Shown: one piece after another, positions 18,401-28,000 of the stretch
Layout: the number at the start of each line of letters is the position of its first letter
How positions within the stretch are numbered: the stretch's first letter is position 1
Source: Anaerolineae bacterium
Lineage (GTDB): Bacteria; Chloroflexota; Anaerolineae; B4-G1; SLSP01
Reading direction: 5' to 3'
NCBI GenBank assembly: GCA_016931185.1
Contig: JAFGFI010000049.1
Coordinates: forward strand, 1-32,165
Length of the DNA stretch: 32,165 nt
Notes under the pieces: model-generated
Told to the model about the DNA's origin: nothing
Seen by the model: the letters and a program-made list of their open reading frames with translations, nothing else
The model's database searches: none
Made by a program: the position numbers and the translations under genes

Positions 18401-18979
18401 GTTCTGTGCTCCTGGAGTGCCCAATCCTGTACTACTACCCCATGAGCAGGGACTATCATTGTCAAATGTGGGGTTAATCAGTTCAAGTGAAGGCCCATCT
18501 CCATCAGCAGGCCCAGGCCAGGGGTTATGGTCATCATAGGTGACTTCATCTACAACGACACCCACAGCATTTTCTAGTGCTACCCGTTCCCCGCTATTGG
18601 AGAGGCGACCACGGATGATTGGGCCGAGTACGCCTGTAATCCCGTACCGCGCCTGCACCGTTGCCGGATCTCCCGCGATAACGAGATAATCACCGGGCAG
18701 CATTACCGTGCCGGTGGGAAAGATGTAATCAAAGCCATCCCCGAATTGCCAGCCCGTGAGATCCAGAGTCTCTGTATTTTCAAGAGATGTATAAAGCTCA
18801 ATATATTCTTCGCTATATGTGTCCGACAGAGGATGATACTGGATTTCATTGATGATGATAGGGGGTGAGGGCGCGGCACACACCGGCAAAGCAAACCATC
18901 CAATGAAGAGAACATAAAATGTGAAACGTAAAACGTGAAACGTAATTCGCAATTCGCAATTCGCAATTCGCTTACTCAT
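15449..18979 (-). CDS. Secreted CotH-kinase protein: lamin-tail - CotH - beta-helix
   Basis: 1176 residues. Residues 1-36 form a signal peptide (hydrophobic core FTFYVLFIGWFALPVCA) whose first part is encoded by heptanucleotide repeats. A lamin-tail domain (IIINEIQYHPL ... EEYIELYT) covers about 40-195. A CotH-type atypical protein kinase fold spans about 330-650, with RYRGESSR, DVEQIDRDFL, DNHEG near 557, DDYYLYH and SWDHD near 587. A right-handed parallel beta-helix (repeated IxxNxIxx coils) covers about 700-1140. The extreme C-terminus, IYLPLTTRK, resembles the short YLPL tail seen on many Chloroflexota exported proteins. CotH kinases phosphorylate secreted proteins in Bacillus spores; here the target is unknown, perhaps surface proteins. 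The ATG (18977-18979) has AGGAG 6 nt upstream and overlaps the previous gene by 8 nt, so the two are translationally coupled. Confidence 0.9.
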   Translation of the reverse strand: MSKRIANCELRITFHVLRFTFYVLFIGWFALPVCAAPSPPIIINEIQYHPLSDTYSEEYIELYTSLENTETLDLTGWQFGDGFDYIFPTGTVMLPGDYLVIAGDPATVQARYGITGVLGPIIRGRLSNSGERVALENAVGVVVDEVTYDDHNPWPGPADGDGPSLELINPTFDNDSPCSWGSSTGLGTPGAQNSVYQEGNLPPCITDAIHNPIIPRAIDPIAVTAQIYDNQTVVSATLHYRVQGEPEYHTLPMERTATTNATYSVYIPPRSLSGTLFFQPGEGVYVEFYITATDDEGATRSVPDGAPGSISEETGNPVTISYLAWIEDTPLMGTPTIEGTLPLYHILLTDQNRTELENRNLFSNKLLDATFVYNDPPQAFYNVGLRYRGESSRSVYPRPYRIKFRDAQEFESRERINLISDNMEREAISHDLFQRAGLPAPDTRFVTFAINGQLQGDYLDVEQIDRDFLKNHFGDDDDGNLYRGIEHADLSYQGESAEAYRLYYEKQTNLDADDFSDIISLTYALTYASDEDFVAEAEAVADMRQWLKWLAMQAVIDNHEGALWLGPGDDYYLYHRGTDDRFILISWDHDTLFMYADHTIWEPDWYAKEIVNRILHHTRFTRWYYQSIAEILDGPFAVEAIYPRIDALPDVISTGDRQEIKDFVADRIDYLWQYEIPGDVLAITTYNGKDIITTEDTITLAGTCSPLRDVTINGSDAGVVYLTPVSWSYTTSLWTRDNVFVVSDGRDTQTLTVFRDTFHGGTLYEDTTLPGSRLPYSIREDIQLSGAITLNIEPGATLAFEPGRMMRVEDDARLLVEGTLAQPVTFTRMQTSRMPAVEQDETYWGGILLYGSRADNYIGHAVIEYVREVLESPRTHGVTAYASDITIADSVFRHIWHSNAIIANYESGLILLRNEFYDIGSDIIHATGGYAYIQDNQIHDTTYDPSWNPSPPEGIELSSMITPAVLLDNHIYNITDDCLDLNHSSAILERNVVHHCGDKGISIGEPASTTLVNNLVYECWGNPDDPDRTGFGIALKDGTTSRLINNTLVNNRHGLGLYEMHAGMGGATAIVTNTIIWRNNTDVAVRDGSSLQMSTSIVGGGWPGTDNLDRDPLFRDPSMHNYRLREGSPAIDSGSPVGAPLLDVQGVPRPKGEGVDRGAYEFFEFYRIYLPLTTRK
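16477..16500. repeat. Partial tandem copy of the 15-bp unit in the CotH gene
   Basis: GCATCCGCGATGTCT (16477-16491) is followed by GCATCCGCG (16492-16500), 1.6 copies. The unit is a circular permutation of those at 9926 and 20884, but the gene reads it in another frame (RMQTSRMP). Confidence 0.7.
18921..18971. repeat. Heptanucleotide repeats encoding the N-terminus of the CotH protein
   Basis: Three GTGAAAC-type units (18921-18941, the second reading GTAAAAC) are followed by four perfect AATTCGC units (18944-18971). On the minus strand they encode residues about 3-20 of the signal peptide region (RIANCELRITFHVLRFT). Confidence 0.9.
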
Positions 18980-21900
18980 TCGTATCTCCTGGAGTAGGTA
19001 TTAAGAATTTCCAGTTGTTTGTACCATCCGGGAATCGCCCGTAGGCTAGATCGTTTTGCTGGGGGCCAAAGGTGAGCCAATCCAATGGGAGGTTACCATA
19101 AAGCGTATGGAAGATTCCCAGTTCTTCACCGCTACGGTCCAACTTGAAGTTGGTATGTAAGTTCCCCTGTTCGGATGGAATAGCCGTATCCGTACCATCG
19201 CACCATAAGAGCAAATACCCACCCGGCGGAAGGGAAATGCCAGACGGCAGCAACCATTTGGCAGGTCGTGTCAGATTATCACTCAATGCTAATTCATCCA
19301 GGGATATAGCTACCGTCCCGTAGTTATATAGTTCAACCCAATCATCGTATTCACCGAATTCATCTGCATTACTGGCGCTGTTAGAGGCCAGGAACTCATT
19401 GATGAGCAGGGTTGGTGGTGTGTAATTGACCAGGTAGCGCTCAGTAAATAGTGGGGCGGGGGTGGGATAGCGTGTTCTCTGTCCCACCACATCTATGGCT
19501 TCCAGGTAGTAGGAAACCCACGCGCCATTGGGGAAAGCGGGGAGGTATGCCCAGTAGGTTCCATTAGCAGCAGCCGTCATAGGGATAACGTCTAGTGTAC
19601 CGCCGAGATCGAGCCAAAGTGTAGCCGATACGATGGGCTGACCGGCTACGATTCTCGCCGTCACGCGCGGAGTTTCGCCTTCGGTGGGCCAACGCGGGGT
19701 ACGGGTGACACTCGTAAACGTGGGAGGATTCAGGCGATTGGGTGCGCTGGGCGTAGGTGTGGTCATTTCATATCCGGCGTCATACGTTAACCCTGACATC
19801 CCACCATCAGGGAAGCGTCCCCAGGAAATATCTGGCTCCAAAGCTTCAAAATAGAGTATATCCACCGGGGCATAGCCATGTGCCGCGCTATCGAAAAGGG
19901 CCACGACCTCACCCGCGCCGGAAAGTTTGAAGTTGGCGTGTCCATCCATACCCGTACCATCTAACCACAATAGATAATACCCACCCGCCGGGACTACCTT
20001 ACCTGCAGGAATAAGGTATTGAGTAGGTAATAGTGGATCATCGGTGAGATACATTCCGCCCAGATCAATATCCATTGACCCCGTGTTGTGGATTTCGATC
20101 CAATCGGGGGTATTGCCACTGCTATCTTCGGCAGTAAGAGTGTTGACGGGCATAACCTCATTGATACGCAAGGGAGAGGAAGGCGCACCGACAACGGTGA
20201 GATAATTGCCCCCCGGCCATTGCGGGTACAGACACCCGTGGCGATCACACGTGATCTGTCCCGCGCTATCTATAACTTCAACATAATATTCAATCCAGGT
20301 ATGTTGGACTTGGGGTGGAATAATAGCATAAAGGGCCACGGCATTAGAGAACTGGGAACTTGTACGGTTTGAGTGTTGAGTGCCGGAATGGTTCGCTAAT
20401 TCGAGGGGAAGTAATGGCATCCCAATATAATCCGCTGGTTGTGACAAGGGCGTATAAGCGCGATACCAGAGCGTGACTGCTGCGGTAGTAGGGGTTAACT
20501 GGATATTTGCATCCACCGTGATCCACGCCGTGATAGTAATAGGCATACCGGCAATAGGATTTTCAGGTGTTTGTAGGACGCTTTCAACGACCGGCGGGTG
20601 GCCCACATTGCGCCAGCCGGGCGTGGGTATATCAAGTGCCTGCAACACGCCAGACCCGTCAGGCAATCGCCCATAGGTGACATCGGGAAAGAGCTGTGAT
20701 GGAAGTATCTCCTGGAAAATGGGAGCGCTGTCAAAGACCGCGCGATCCCACATATATAGCGTCCCGGATGTAAGCGTAAAATTAGTATGTAATTGGCCTT
20801 CGCGCGGTTCACCATCCACCCAGATCAAGAGTGTCTCCTGGGGAGCAAGGCTTGTACCATCGGGGATGCGCCACATCCCCTGGATGTCCGCATCCACGAT
20901 GTCTGCATCCACGATGTCTGGATCATGACTCAAGTACATCCCACTCAGATCCCAGGTAAAGAGTGGGCTGGCGTTGTAGAGCTCAATCCAGGGATCGTAA
21001 TCTCCGGCTTCATCGCGCAAGGTGACGGTGTTAGTCAACATAACTTCATTAAGGATAAGCGGGGGTGTAAGATCAGGCATAAAATAAGGTAATTGTTGAT
21101 AAACCCAGATACGCCGGTTGGTGATGTAGGTTTTGAGTTCTGCCGGGCCATCTGCGAATTCAAAACCGGTATAGCGCCAACGCGATAAATCCGCTTCACC
21201 GTGGGGTTGGATGATCTCAAAGACATTGTCAATATAAGTAAACATCGCGTCTGGACTGAACTCATCTTCCATAATCTCCACTAGTCGCCGCCCGTAAAAA
21301 TAGCGCGCTTCCGGGAGGCTCATCATCCGATCAATGAGACCGTTCCATTTACCATCAATTTTGGGACTCGCGTGCGATCCGCTATCCAGGGGATTATCCC
21401 AGCTAATATCATAATCAAGCAGCGGGCTAGGTGTGCCAAAGCTGGCATTATGTCCCAGTGACAGGTCAACATCCCAGGGGAAGATATGCCAAAGGCCCGT
21501 GCTGAGATCGTGATAAAGATAATAATTCTTTTCCAACATCTCAAAATTCCCAAGCAAGATGTTAGCTGCGTACCAATCTACCCACTCATTCACATCCAAT
21601 ATACCGGCAGCTTCAGCCACAAAAGTATCATCGGTCGTATCATTAATAAAAGTAATAAGTGCTTGTATATCTTCATTGCTGCTTTGGCGGTTTGTGTTCT
21701 TGGGGTAGTGATAAGCCCACCAATCCGGGTTATCATCCGAAGATTTAACTGTTTGTAGACTGCCATAATAAGGTTTATAGAGGTTACCGTGAATGTTAAA
21801 TCCTGTTCGTGCTAAAAAGCGCTCATCAATTTGTTCAACCTGGGAATGAAGCCCCCGGTATACGTTGTTAATGTATACATCGGCATACCAGGCTTGCGGT

Positions 21901-24812
21901 GTAGGTACACCCACACGCCGTAAAAAATCGTATCCTACTGCACTGCGCAGCAGGGTCTGGTCGATGTAATCCGCATTTAGATTAAGTTCTTCATTCCCCA
22001 GGAAGAGATCGCTGCCGGAAAAGAACAGTTTCCACGATTTTTTAGGCATGGTGCGGGCTGTATCGCCTCGATACCGCAATAATGTATCCCAACTGCGCAT
22101 GTATTCAGTCTCTCCTGTGTATTCAGACGCTACTGTAGCCCAAAACGTCGCGGGGAAAGGCTCATCAAGATAAGGGTTTTCAGCTTGCCATTGTAAATCT
22201 CCCGGGTCTGCGTCAATCATATACACGGCTACCCCTGGAAGTGTTGCGCCCCCCTCATCGGGGGGCGCATAATTGCGTTGTATAAGTGGCAGATATAGGT
22301 GATAGTCACCGGGTATTTCATCCGCGCCCAAGTCTGGGCCACCTCCACTGGGACGTGCATCCCCATCAATGTCAACACGCACATTGATGGGCCTTCCATG
22401 ATCTATCGCAGGAGAATTTGTCTGGATATGGTAATCATAATGTGCTGGATCTACGAAGCGGGGATTGAAGTTGATGAGAATCGTGCCTGTACCTGTAACT
22501 GGATCACTTCCATTAGCCCAGAAGAGAGTGTTGCTGGCCAGTACCACTGTAGTGACGGGAGCATCAATGCTGATCGTGTGACTGACGATGATATTGTTGA
22601 TCAGTGTCGCAGTTAGCACATCCTGCATGACCAATCCCCGGCCCTGTTGCCCGGTTCCCATCCCTACCAGTGTATTGTGGTAAATGTTAGCTTCATCGGT
22701 ATCTTCCAGATCGACACTGGCATAAAGATGATCACCGATCATATTATTGACCAACATAAGGCGTGGGGTGTCGCGCGTAGCGATACCCGTTGCATTGCTC
22801 AATACCCAATTCGCCTCAATTTGGGCGGACAACTCGACATTATCAGTCTTAATTCCATTATCAGTACTACCGGTGATGATATTGCCGGCAAGCACGATAT
22901 AGGAACCTTGAGCCTCAATACCATCATCACCTGTCGTATGTACGATATTATCGCGGAGGGTCCCCGTGATAATGGACTTGTGAGTGCGAATGCCGTCATT
23001 GATGGTGTGATGTACTTGATTACCACTGATAGTGGGCACCCCCCCCTCGGCATAAATTCCGTATGCACGGGTATAGAGGCCGGTGGCGCCAATAGTATGG
23101 ACCACATTGCCGCTAACGAATGTTTGCGTCTCTGCTCCCTCCATTGCACGAACATAAATGCCGTGGTTACCAGTGCTGTAGACGTGGTTATTTTGAATAG
23201 TGGCGGCAGGACTTTCTCGTATGTAGATACCATAATCGGTGGTGCTATAAACTTCGTTTTCTGTCAGGGTCACGCTCCCGGCGCGTATTTGGATTCCGTG
23301 GTCGTGGATGTCATAGATTTGGTTGTTATGCACGGTGGCAGTGGTACCCGTCATATAGATACCGGGATATCCTAATCCTGAGATTGTATGGATGCGGTTC
23401 CCCTCCATAACTACGGATCCACCTTCGATATCTACCCCTTCGGATATCACGTGATGGATGTGATTTTCGATCAGCCAAAGAGAAGCATCGGTGCTTTGGA
23501 TTCCTTGTTGCGCGATGGTGTCAAGCGTGCTGTGGGTAAGTGTAACCACAGGTGCGTTGACACCTACCAGGTGTTTGATCATAACACCCTCCTGGGCAAT
23601 ACCGCTCAGGGTACTGCTCAGAACGTGCAATGTCCCGGCAGCCACATCAATACCCTGCTGTGCGATGCCGGTCAGGATGCTATCTTGTAGGGTGACTACT
23701 GGAGGCGCGGCTCCTACAGTGCGTGTGATAAGAAGGCCCTCTTCAAGGGTGTGGGTGATGAGGGTATTGACAATGTTCAGTGTACCGGCGGCGATATCAA
23801 TACCTTGCTGGGTAATATCACTGATAGTGCTGTCGCGGATGGTTACGCGAGGAGCTATGTTACTATCTTCCCATCGAATCTGCACACCCTCGTCTTCCGT
23901 CCGACTGATAGTACTACTGACGACTGTGACGGTACCGGCCTTTACAGAAAGTCCACGTTGGCCACTATCATAGATTTTAGTGGTCGTGATAGTGACTTCG
24001 GGATCGGTAAAACCTCCTTCATGTTTGACAACGATACCTTCTTCGGTACTATGGGCAATAGTGGTATTGATAACACGCAACTCACCTGCACCCGCGTCTA
24101 TTCCCTGCTGCCCGGCATATTCAATGGCGCTATCGCGCAGGGTGACAATGGGTAGGGGCGTGCCATCAGTGCCTTCCATAATCACACCTTCTTCTTCCAC
24201 TTGATAAATATGCAGTTCCACGGCTTCAATAATGCCCGTGTCTGCTTCTAATCCTTGTTGCGCGGACATAATTTGGGTAGCAGAAATCAGCACTGTACCC
24301 CCGTCAACCTCAATACCTTGCTTGGTTAGATTTTGTACAACGCTGCGTTCCACCGTAACCTTACCATTCCAGATGTGGATACCGTCTTCACCTCCTTCAA
24401 GAATGAACCCATCGATCAACACAACATCGGTTTCTGGGGTTTCTTGCTCTACGCGCATCACGTGTTTCGTGATCGTTTCAGCATAAATCAGAGTGGGGAG
24501 AGAATAAGGGTTCTGTTGCGTGAACGTGATGTTCCAACCACCGCGTAGACTCACACCTTGCGCGATTTTGATGTTCTCTGTGTAAATACCCGTAGCGACC
24601 CAAATCTCATCTCCTGTCTGCGTGCTATCCAGGGCTTGCTGGATGCTGCCGCATGGATCAGAGATACAATTGCCGGTCGCGCCGGGTCGTACATAGAGAA
24701 TTTGGGCCGGTTCGGCTTGCACTGGCATCGCTGGCTCGCTTAACAAAAAGAACAAGGTCAATAACGTTCCTATGCTAAGGGCCAAGACTGTAATCAAATT
24801 ACGTACTCTCAT
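18972..24812 (-). CDS. Giant secreted protein: beta-helix - CotH kinase - three lamin-tail domains
   Basis: 1946 residues. A signal peptide (MRVRNLITVLALSIGTLL ... VQAEPAQ) is followed by a DUF1565-like entry (LYVRPGATG ... SIQQALDS) into a right-handed beta-helix (about 40-830). Within it, residues 223-422 are four exact 50-residue repeats with QQGID-type turns. At about 837-844 the helix ends in LYLPLIQRN, a motif that normally ends such exported proteins. A CotH-type kinase domain follows (about 850-1240; RYRGDTAR, VEQIDERFL, NYYLYHD, PWDVD near 1110), then three lamin-tail domains starting near 1251, 1546 and 1800 (ILNEVML, RINEVMP, LINEFLA). The protein ends at PTPGDTNE without an anchor. 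The start is fixed by AGGAGGT 7 nt upstream. It is the first gene of a two-gene operon with the CotH paralogue downstream. Possible roles are surface adhesion or extracellular protein phosphorylation. Confidence 0.9.
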   Translation of the reverse strand: MRVRNLITVLALSIGTLLTLFFLLSEPAMPVQAEPAQILYVRPGATGNCISDPCGSIQQALDSTQTGDEIWVATGIYTENIKIAQGVSLRGGWNITFTQQNPYSLPTLIYAETITKHVMRVEQETPETDVVLIDGFILEGGEDGIHIWNGKVTVERSVVQNLTKQGIEVDGGTVLISATQIMSAQQGLEADTGIIEAVELHIYQVEEEGVIMEGTDGTPLPIVTLRDSAIEYAGQQGIDAGAGELRVINTTIAHSTEEGIVVKHEGGFTDPEVTITTTKIYDSGQRGLSVKAGTVTVVSSTISRTEDEGVQIRWEDSNIAPRVTIRDSTISDITQQGIDIAAGTLNIVNTLITHTLEEGLLITRTVGAAPPVVTLQDSILTGIAQQGIDVAAGTLHVLSSTLSGIAQEGVMIKHLVGVNAPVVTLTHSTLDTIAQQGIQSTDASLWLIENHIHHVISEGVDIEGGSVVMEGNRIHTISGLGYPGIYMTGTTATVHNNQIYDIHDHGIQIRAGSVTLTENEVYSTTDYGIYIRESPAATIQNNHVYSTGNHGIYVRAMEGAETQTFVSGNVVHTIGATGLYTRAYGIYAEGGVPTISGNQVHHTINDGIRTHKSIITGTLRDNIVHTTGDDGIEAQGSYIVLAGNIITGSTDNGIKTDNVELSAQIEANWVLSNATGIATRDTPRLMLVNNMIGDHLYASVDLEDTDEANIYHNTLVGMGTGQQGRGLVMQDVLTATLINNIIVSHTISIDAPVTTVVLASNTLFWANGSDPVTGTGTILINFNPRFVDPAHYDYHIQTNSPAIDHGRPINVRVDIDGDARPSGGGPDLGADEIPGDYHLYLPLIQRNYAPPDEGGATLPGVAVYMIDADPGDLQWQAENPYLDEPFPATFWATVASEYTGETEYMRSWDTLLRYRGDTARTMPKKSWKLFFSGSDLFLGNEELNLNADYIDQTLLRSAVGYDFLRRVGVPTPQAWYADVYINNVYRGLHSQVEQIDERFLARTGFNIHGNLYKPYYGSLQTVKSSDDNPDWWAYHYPKNTNRQSSNEDIQALITFINDTTDDTFVAEAAGILDVNEWVDWYAANILLGNFEMLEKNYYLYHDLSTGLWHIFPWDVDLSLGHNASFGTPSPLLDYDISWDNPLDSGSHASPKIDGKWNGLIDRMMSLPEARYFYGRRLVEIMEDEFSPDAMFTYIDNVFEIIQPHGEADLSRWRYTGFEFADGPAELKTYITNRRIWVYQQLPYFMPDLTPPLILNEVMLTNTVTLRDEAGDYDPWIELYNASPLFTWDLSGMYLSHDPDIVDADIVDADIQGMWRIPDGTSLAPQETLLIWVDGEPREGQLHTNFTLTSGTLYMWDRAVFDSAPIFQEILPSQLFPDVTYGRLPDGSGVLQALDIPTPGWRNVGHPPVVESVLQTPENPIAGMPITITAWITVDANIQLTPTTAAVTLWYRAYTPLSQPADYIGMPLLPLELANHSGTQHSNRTSSQFSNAVALYAIIPPQVQHTWIEYYVEVIDSAGQITCDRHGCLYPQWPGGNYLTVVGAPSSPLRINEVMPVNTLTAEDSSGNTPDWIEIHNTGSMDIDLGGMYLTDDPLLPTQYLIPAGKVVPAGGYYLLWLDGTGMDGHANFKLSGAGEVVALFDSAAHGYAPVDILYFEALEPDISWGRFPDGGMSGLTYDAGYEMTTPTPSAPNRLNPPTFTSVTRTPRWPTEGETPRVTARIVAGQPIVSATLWLDLGGTLDVIPMTAAANGTYWAYLPAFPNGAWVSYYLEAIDVVGQRTRYPTPAPLFTERYLVNYTPPTLLINEFLASNSASNADEFGEYDDWVELYNYGTVAISLDELALSDNLTRPAKWLLPSGISLPPGGYLLLWCDGTDTAIPSEQGNLHTNFKLDRSGEELGIFHTLYGNLPLDWLTFGPQQNDLAYGRFPDGTNNWKFLIPTPGDTNE
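20884..20920. repeat. 15-bp tandem repeat in a lamin-tail domain
   Basis: ATGTCCGCATCCACG (20884-20898), ATGTCTGCATCCACG (20899-20913) and a partial ATGTCTG (20914-20920). They encode a duplicated DIVDA in the first lamin-tail domain of the 1946-residue protein. Confidence 0.85.
23418..24146 (-). repeat. 150-bp periodic repeats encoding 50-residue beta-helix units
   Basis: Translated residues 223-272, 273-322, 323-372 and 373-422, plus a partial fifth unit, align without gaps. Each contains a V-T-(L/I) strand, a QQGI turn, a second strand (T.)-(V/I)-(V/L) and an EEG(V/L) turn, which is two 25-residue helix coils per unit. Confidence 0.85.
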
Positions 24813-24959
24813 ATTCTTTACCTCCTAAAAGCAATACTATAACGCAAACAAGACACCATTTTGTAAGGAAACACTATTGTTATCATAGCATACTTCGGCA
24901 AATGTTGGAATTTCCATCCCGTTACAGATTTATTAAAATATCGGATGTCTACATTCATG

Positions 24960-24988
24960 TTGTATACCTGGCATAATGCTGGTACAAT
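24960..24988 (+). promoter_or_regulatory. Sigma-70-type promoter of the multi-PAS kinase gene
   Basis: TTGTAT (24960-24965) and TACAAT (24983-24988) are spaced by 17 bp, about 80 bp before the ATG at 25067. The predicted leader is about 70 nt. Confidence 0.5.
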
Positions 24989-25066
24989 AAGCTTAGATTT
25001 TTATATTCATATAGCTTCCTTTTAAGCAACAAGATTCTTGACCCTTGCCACAACAGGATGTAAAAG

Positions 25067-28000
25067 ATGGATGACTCCTTAAGTCAAATACTGTTGATTA
25101 CACAAAACTCTAAGGGTACGACGTTGCTTCGCCGGGCATTGAAAGAAGCACATACGTGCTATGGTACCCCTCTGTTTACGTTGGTAATTGTGGGGGAATT
25201 TGAAGCCACCTGGGAGAAATTACATGGAGCAGAAATCGTATTATTAGATATTGCTATGATATTACCCCAGTGGCAACATATCTTAGCCGAGATGCGGAAG
25301 ATACGTCCCTTTATCCCGATAATTGTGCTTGCCACATCAGAGATAGAGCCCCAGGCTTTAGAATTATTGTCTGCCGGAGTACAAGATTATCTACTTTGGG
25401 ATGAAGTTAACGGTTGTGTGTTGCAGCGCGTGATCCGTTATGCCGTTGACCGGCGCTTGATAGCCGAGTCGGAAAGATTAAACGCGCGTTTGGAACAGGA
25501 GATTGCCGAACGAGAACGTGTGGAAACTGCACTTTTACAGAGTGAAGAACGGTTCCGTACCGTAGCCCATTTCACGTATGATTGGGAATATTGGCTTGCA
25601 CCAGAAGGTCATTATCTGTATATCTCTCCTTCATGTCAACGACTAACAGGGTATCGCCCGGAAGAATTCTACGCCGATCCCCATCTCTTAGAAAAAATAA
25701 TCTATGCTGAGGATCGCGCGCGTGTGTGCGAACATCTGCAACGAGAAAGGGAAACACAAGGAGTGCAATTTATAGACTTTCGTATTGTCACCCGTGGGAG
25801 GGAAATACGTTGGTTTGGTCATATCTGCCAGCCGGTGTATGGGCAAAACCGGCGTTATTTGGGAAGGCGCGCGAGTAATCGGGACATCACCGAACAAAAA
25901 CTGGTAACAATTGCACTCCAGGAGAGTGTTGAGAAGTTCCGCAGTATTGTTGATCAATCTTATGATGGTATTGTACTCCTCAATGAGGAAGGGATTATCG
26001 TTGAATGTAATAAGGCATGGGAGCGAATAGCCGGTTTAGAACATGCAGATGTGATCGGATACCCGATTTGGGATGTAGCATTTGCGTTGACCCCTCGCGA
26101 GAAACGAAAGCAATCCAATTATGAACAGTATAAGGCAAACATTCTTAAGACTTCTGAAACACGACATTCTTCTTGGTTTAACCAATTAACGGAATATGAG
26201 ATAGAACGTCCCGACGCCCAGCGGCGGTGCATACAGTTAGTACTGTTTCCTGTTGAAATGACGCAACGTTGGTTGATAGGGGGGGTGATCCGTGATATCA
26301 CAGAACAGAAACGTGCCGAGGAAGCATTGCATCGTAGTGAGGCACAGTTAGCACGGATCATCGAGGGAACCTCTGCTTTGTTGTTAAATGTGGACTTGCA
26401 GGGACGGATCACGTATGTGAATGAGGCTACAGCGCGATTGTTAGAACTGCATCCCAGGGAGATGTTGGGAAAATTCTACTTGCGGTATGTACATCCAGAA
26501 GATCGCGAGCGTGTCAACCAGGCCTATAAAGAACAGATAGCGACGCGACAACGGGCTACTTCTCTCGAGTTCAGAGTATGCTCTACCAACGGGCGTGTGA
26601 GTTGGGTAAATTTCGTAGCCAATCCAATCGTGGAAAATGAACAGATCGTAGGGCAAACGGGTGTTGCCCTGGATATCACTGAGCGTAAGTTGGCCGAGAC
26701 CGCCTTGCAGCAGGAAAAAGCATTACTGGATACGTTGCTCAGAGACATGCCGGATAGTATTTATTTTAAGGACCGCCAAGGACGTCATGTCAGAGTGAGT
26801 CAAAGCTTAGTGCGTTCCCAGGCGGGGGGGGAGTCTCAAATTCTGGGTAAAACAGATGTTGAGATATACGGAGAGGAGTTTGGAGGTCAGACATTGGCGA
26901 ATGACCTGCAAATTATGGAAACTGGCACCCCCCTGGTGAATATCGTTGAACGTAATGTAACTCCCAGTGGGTATGTAAATTGGACTTCATCCACCAAAGT
27001 CCCCCTTTACGATACTTCGGGGCAGATTATCGGCCTGGCGGGTATTACCCGTCAAATTAACGATCTAATTCGCGTACAAGAAGCATTAACAGAGAGTGAG
27101 ACCCGTTTCCGCGCGTTGTTCGAAAATTCTCCCGACGCAATTTTTGTAGAAGACATTCAGGGCCAGGTGATATTGGATGTAAATCCGGCCGGCTGCCGGC
27201 TGCATAAAATGACACGTGAAGAGTTGTTAACCTGTAAAGTCTCTGATTTATTGCCACAGGATATACGTGATCAAATCCCACCTATAATAGCGAAGGTCCT
27301 TGCCGGTGAACAGGAAACACTGGAGAGTTTCAATTTGACGCAAGATGGACAGGTGATCCCCGTAGAAATTAGAGTCAGTCAGATGGAATATGGAGGACAG
27401 CCCGCATTTTTGCTCCATGTGCGTGATATTACCGAGCGTAAGCGGGCTGAAGAAGTGCTGAGACGTACCCTGGCGAAGACCGAGGCACTCTATTATGTGG
27501 CGCGTACATTAATTACCCACGTCGGTTTACCCGATATGCTCCAGAAAGTAATGAATAGTATAGCTGAAGCTTTGCCGGCAACAACAACCCTGTTGATTAA
27601 CCTGGATACGAAAGAACAAAAAGTTATCCGCATTTGGGTTGGAGGAGAGTCTTCCTATTTGAATGAGTTGGACTCTTTTGAAAAAGTTATGGAAGGACCT
27701 AGTGGGGAAGTGATTCGTGAATGGAAACCTGTACTCTTGCCAAAAGAGCCATACAACTCTCGTGAATTTGATGGTAGGGTTGCACATCACCAGTATAATC
27801 AGGGAGGCTCTATCATGGTGGTACCTTTAATTTACCGGGAAGAACTTTTAGGCACATTGACCGCAATCAATGATGTATTCGCGCGGGATTTTACGGAGGA
27901 AGATGTTGAGCTGATGTTGGCGATGGCTAATCAAACGGCCATTGCGCTTGAGAACGCGCGCCTCTATCAGCAAGCGCTTCAAGACGCGGAAACTCGTGCG

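Noticed and set aside
22647..23375. 242-residue plus-strand open frame and neighbours opposite the beta-helix gene
   Set aside because: These are antisense shadows of a repetitive gene. They have no ribosome site and no family resemblance, while the minus-strand frame has a signal peptide and clear domains.
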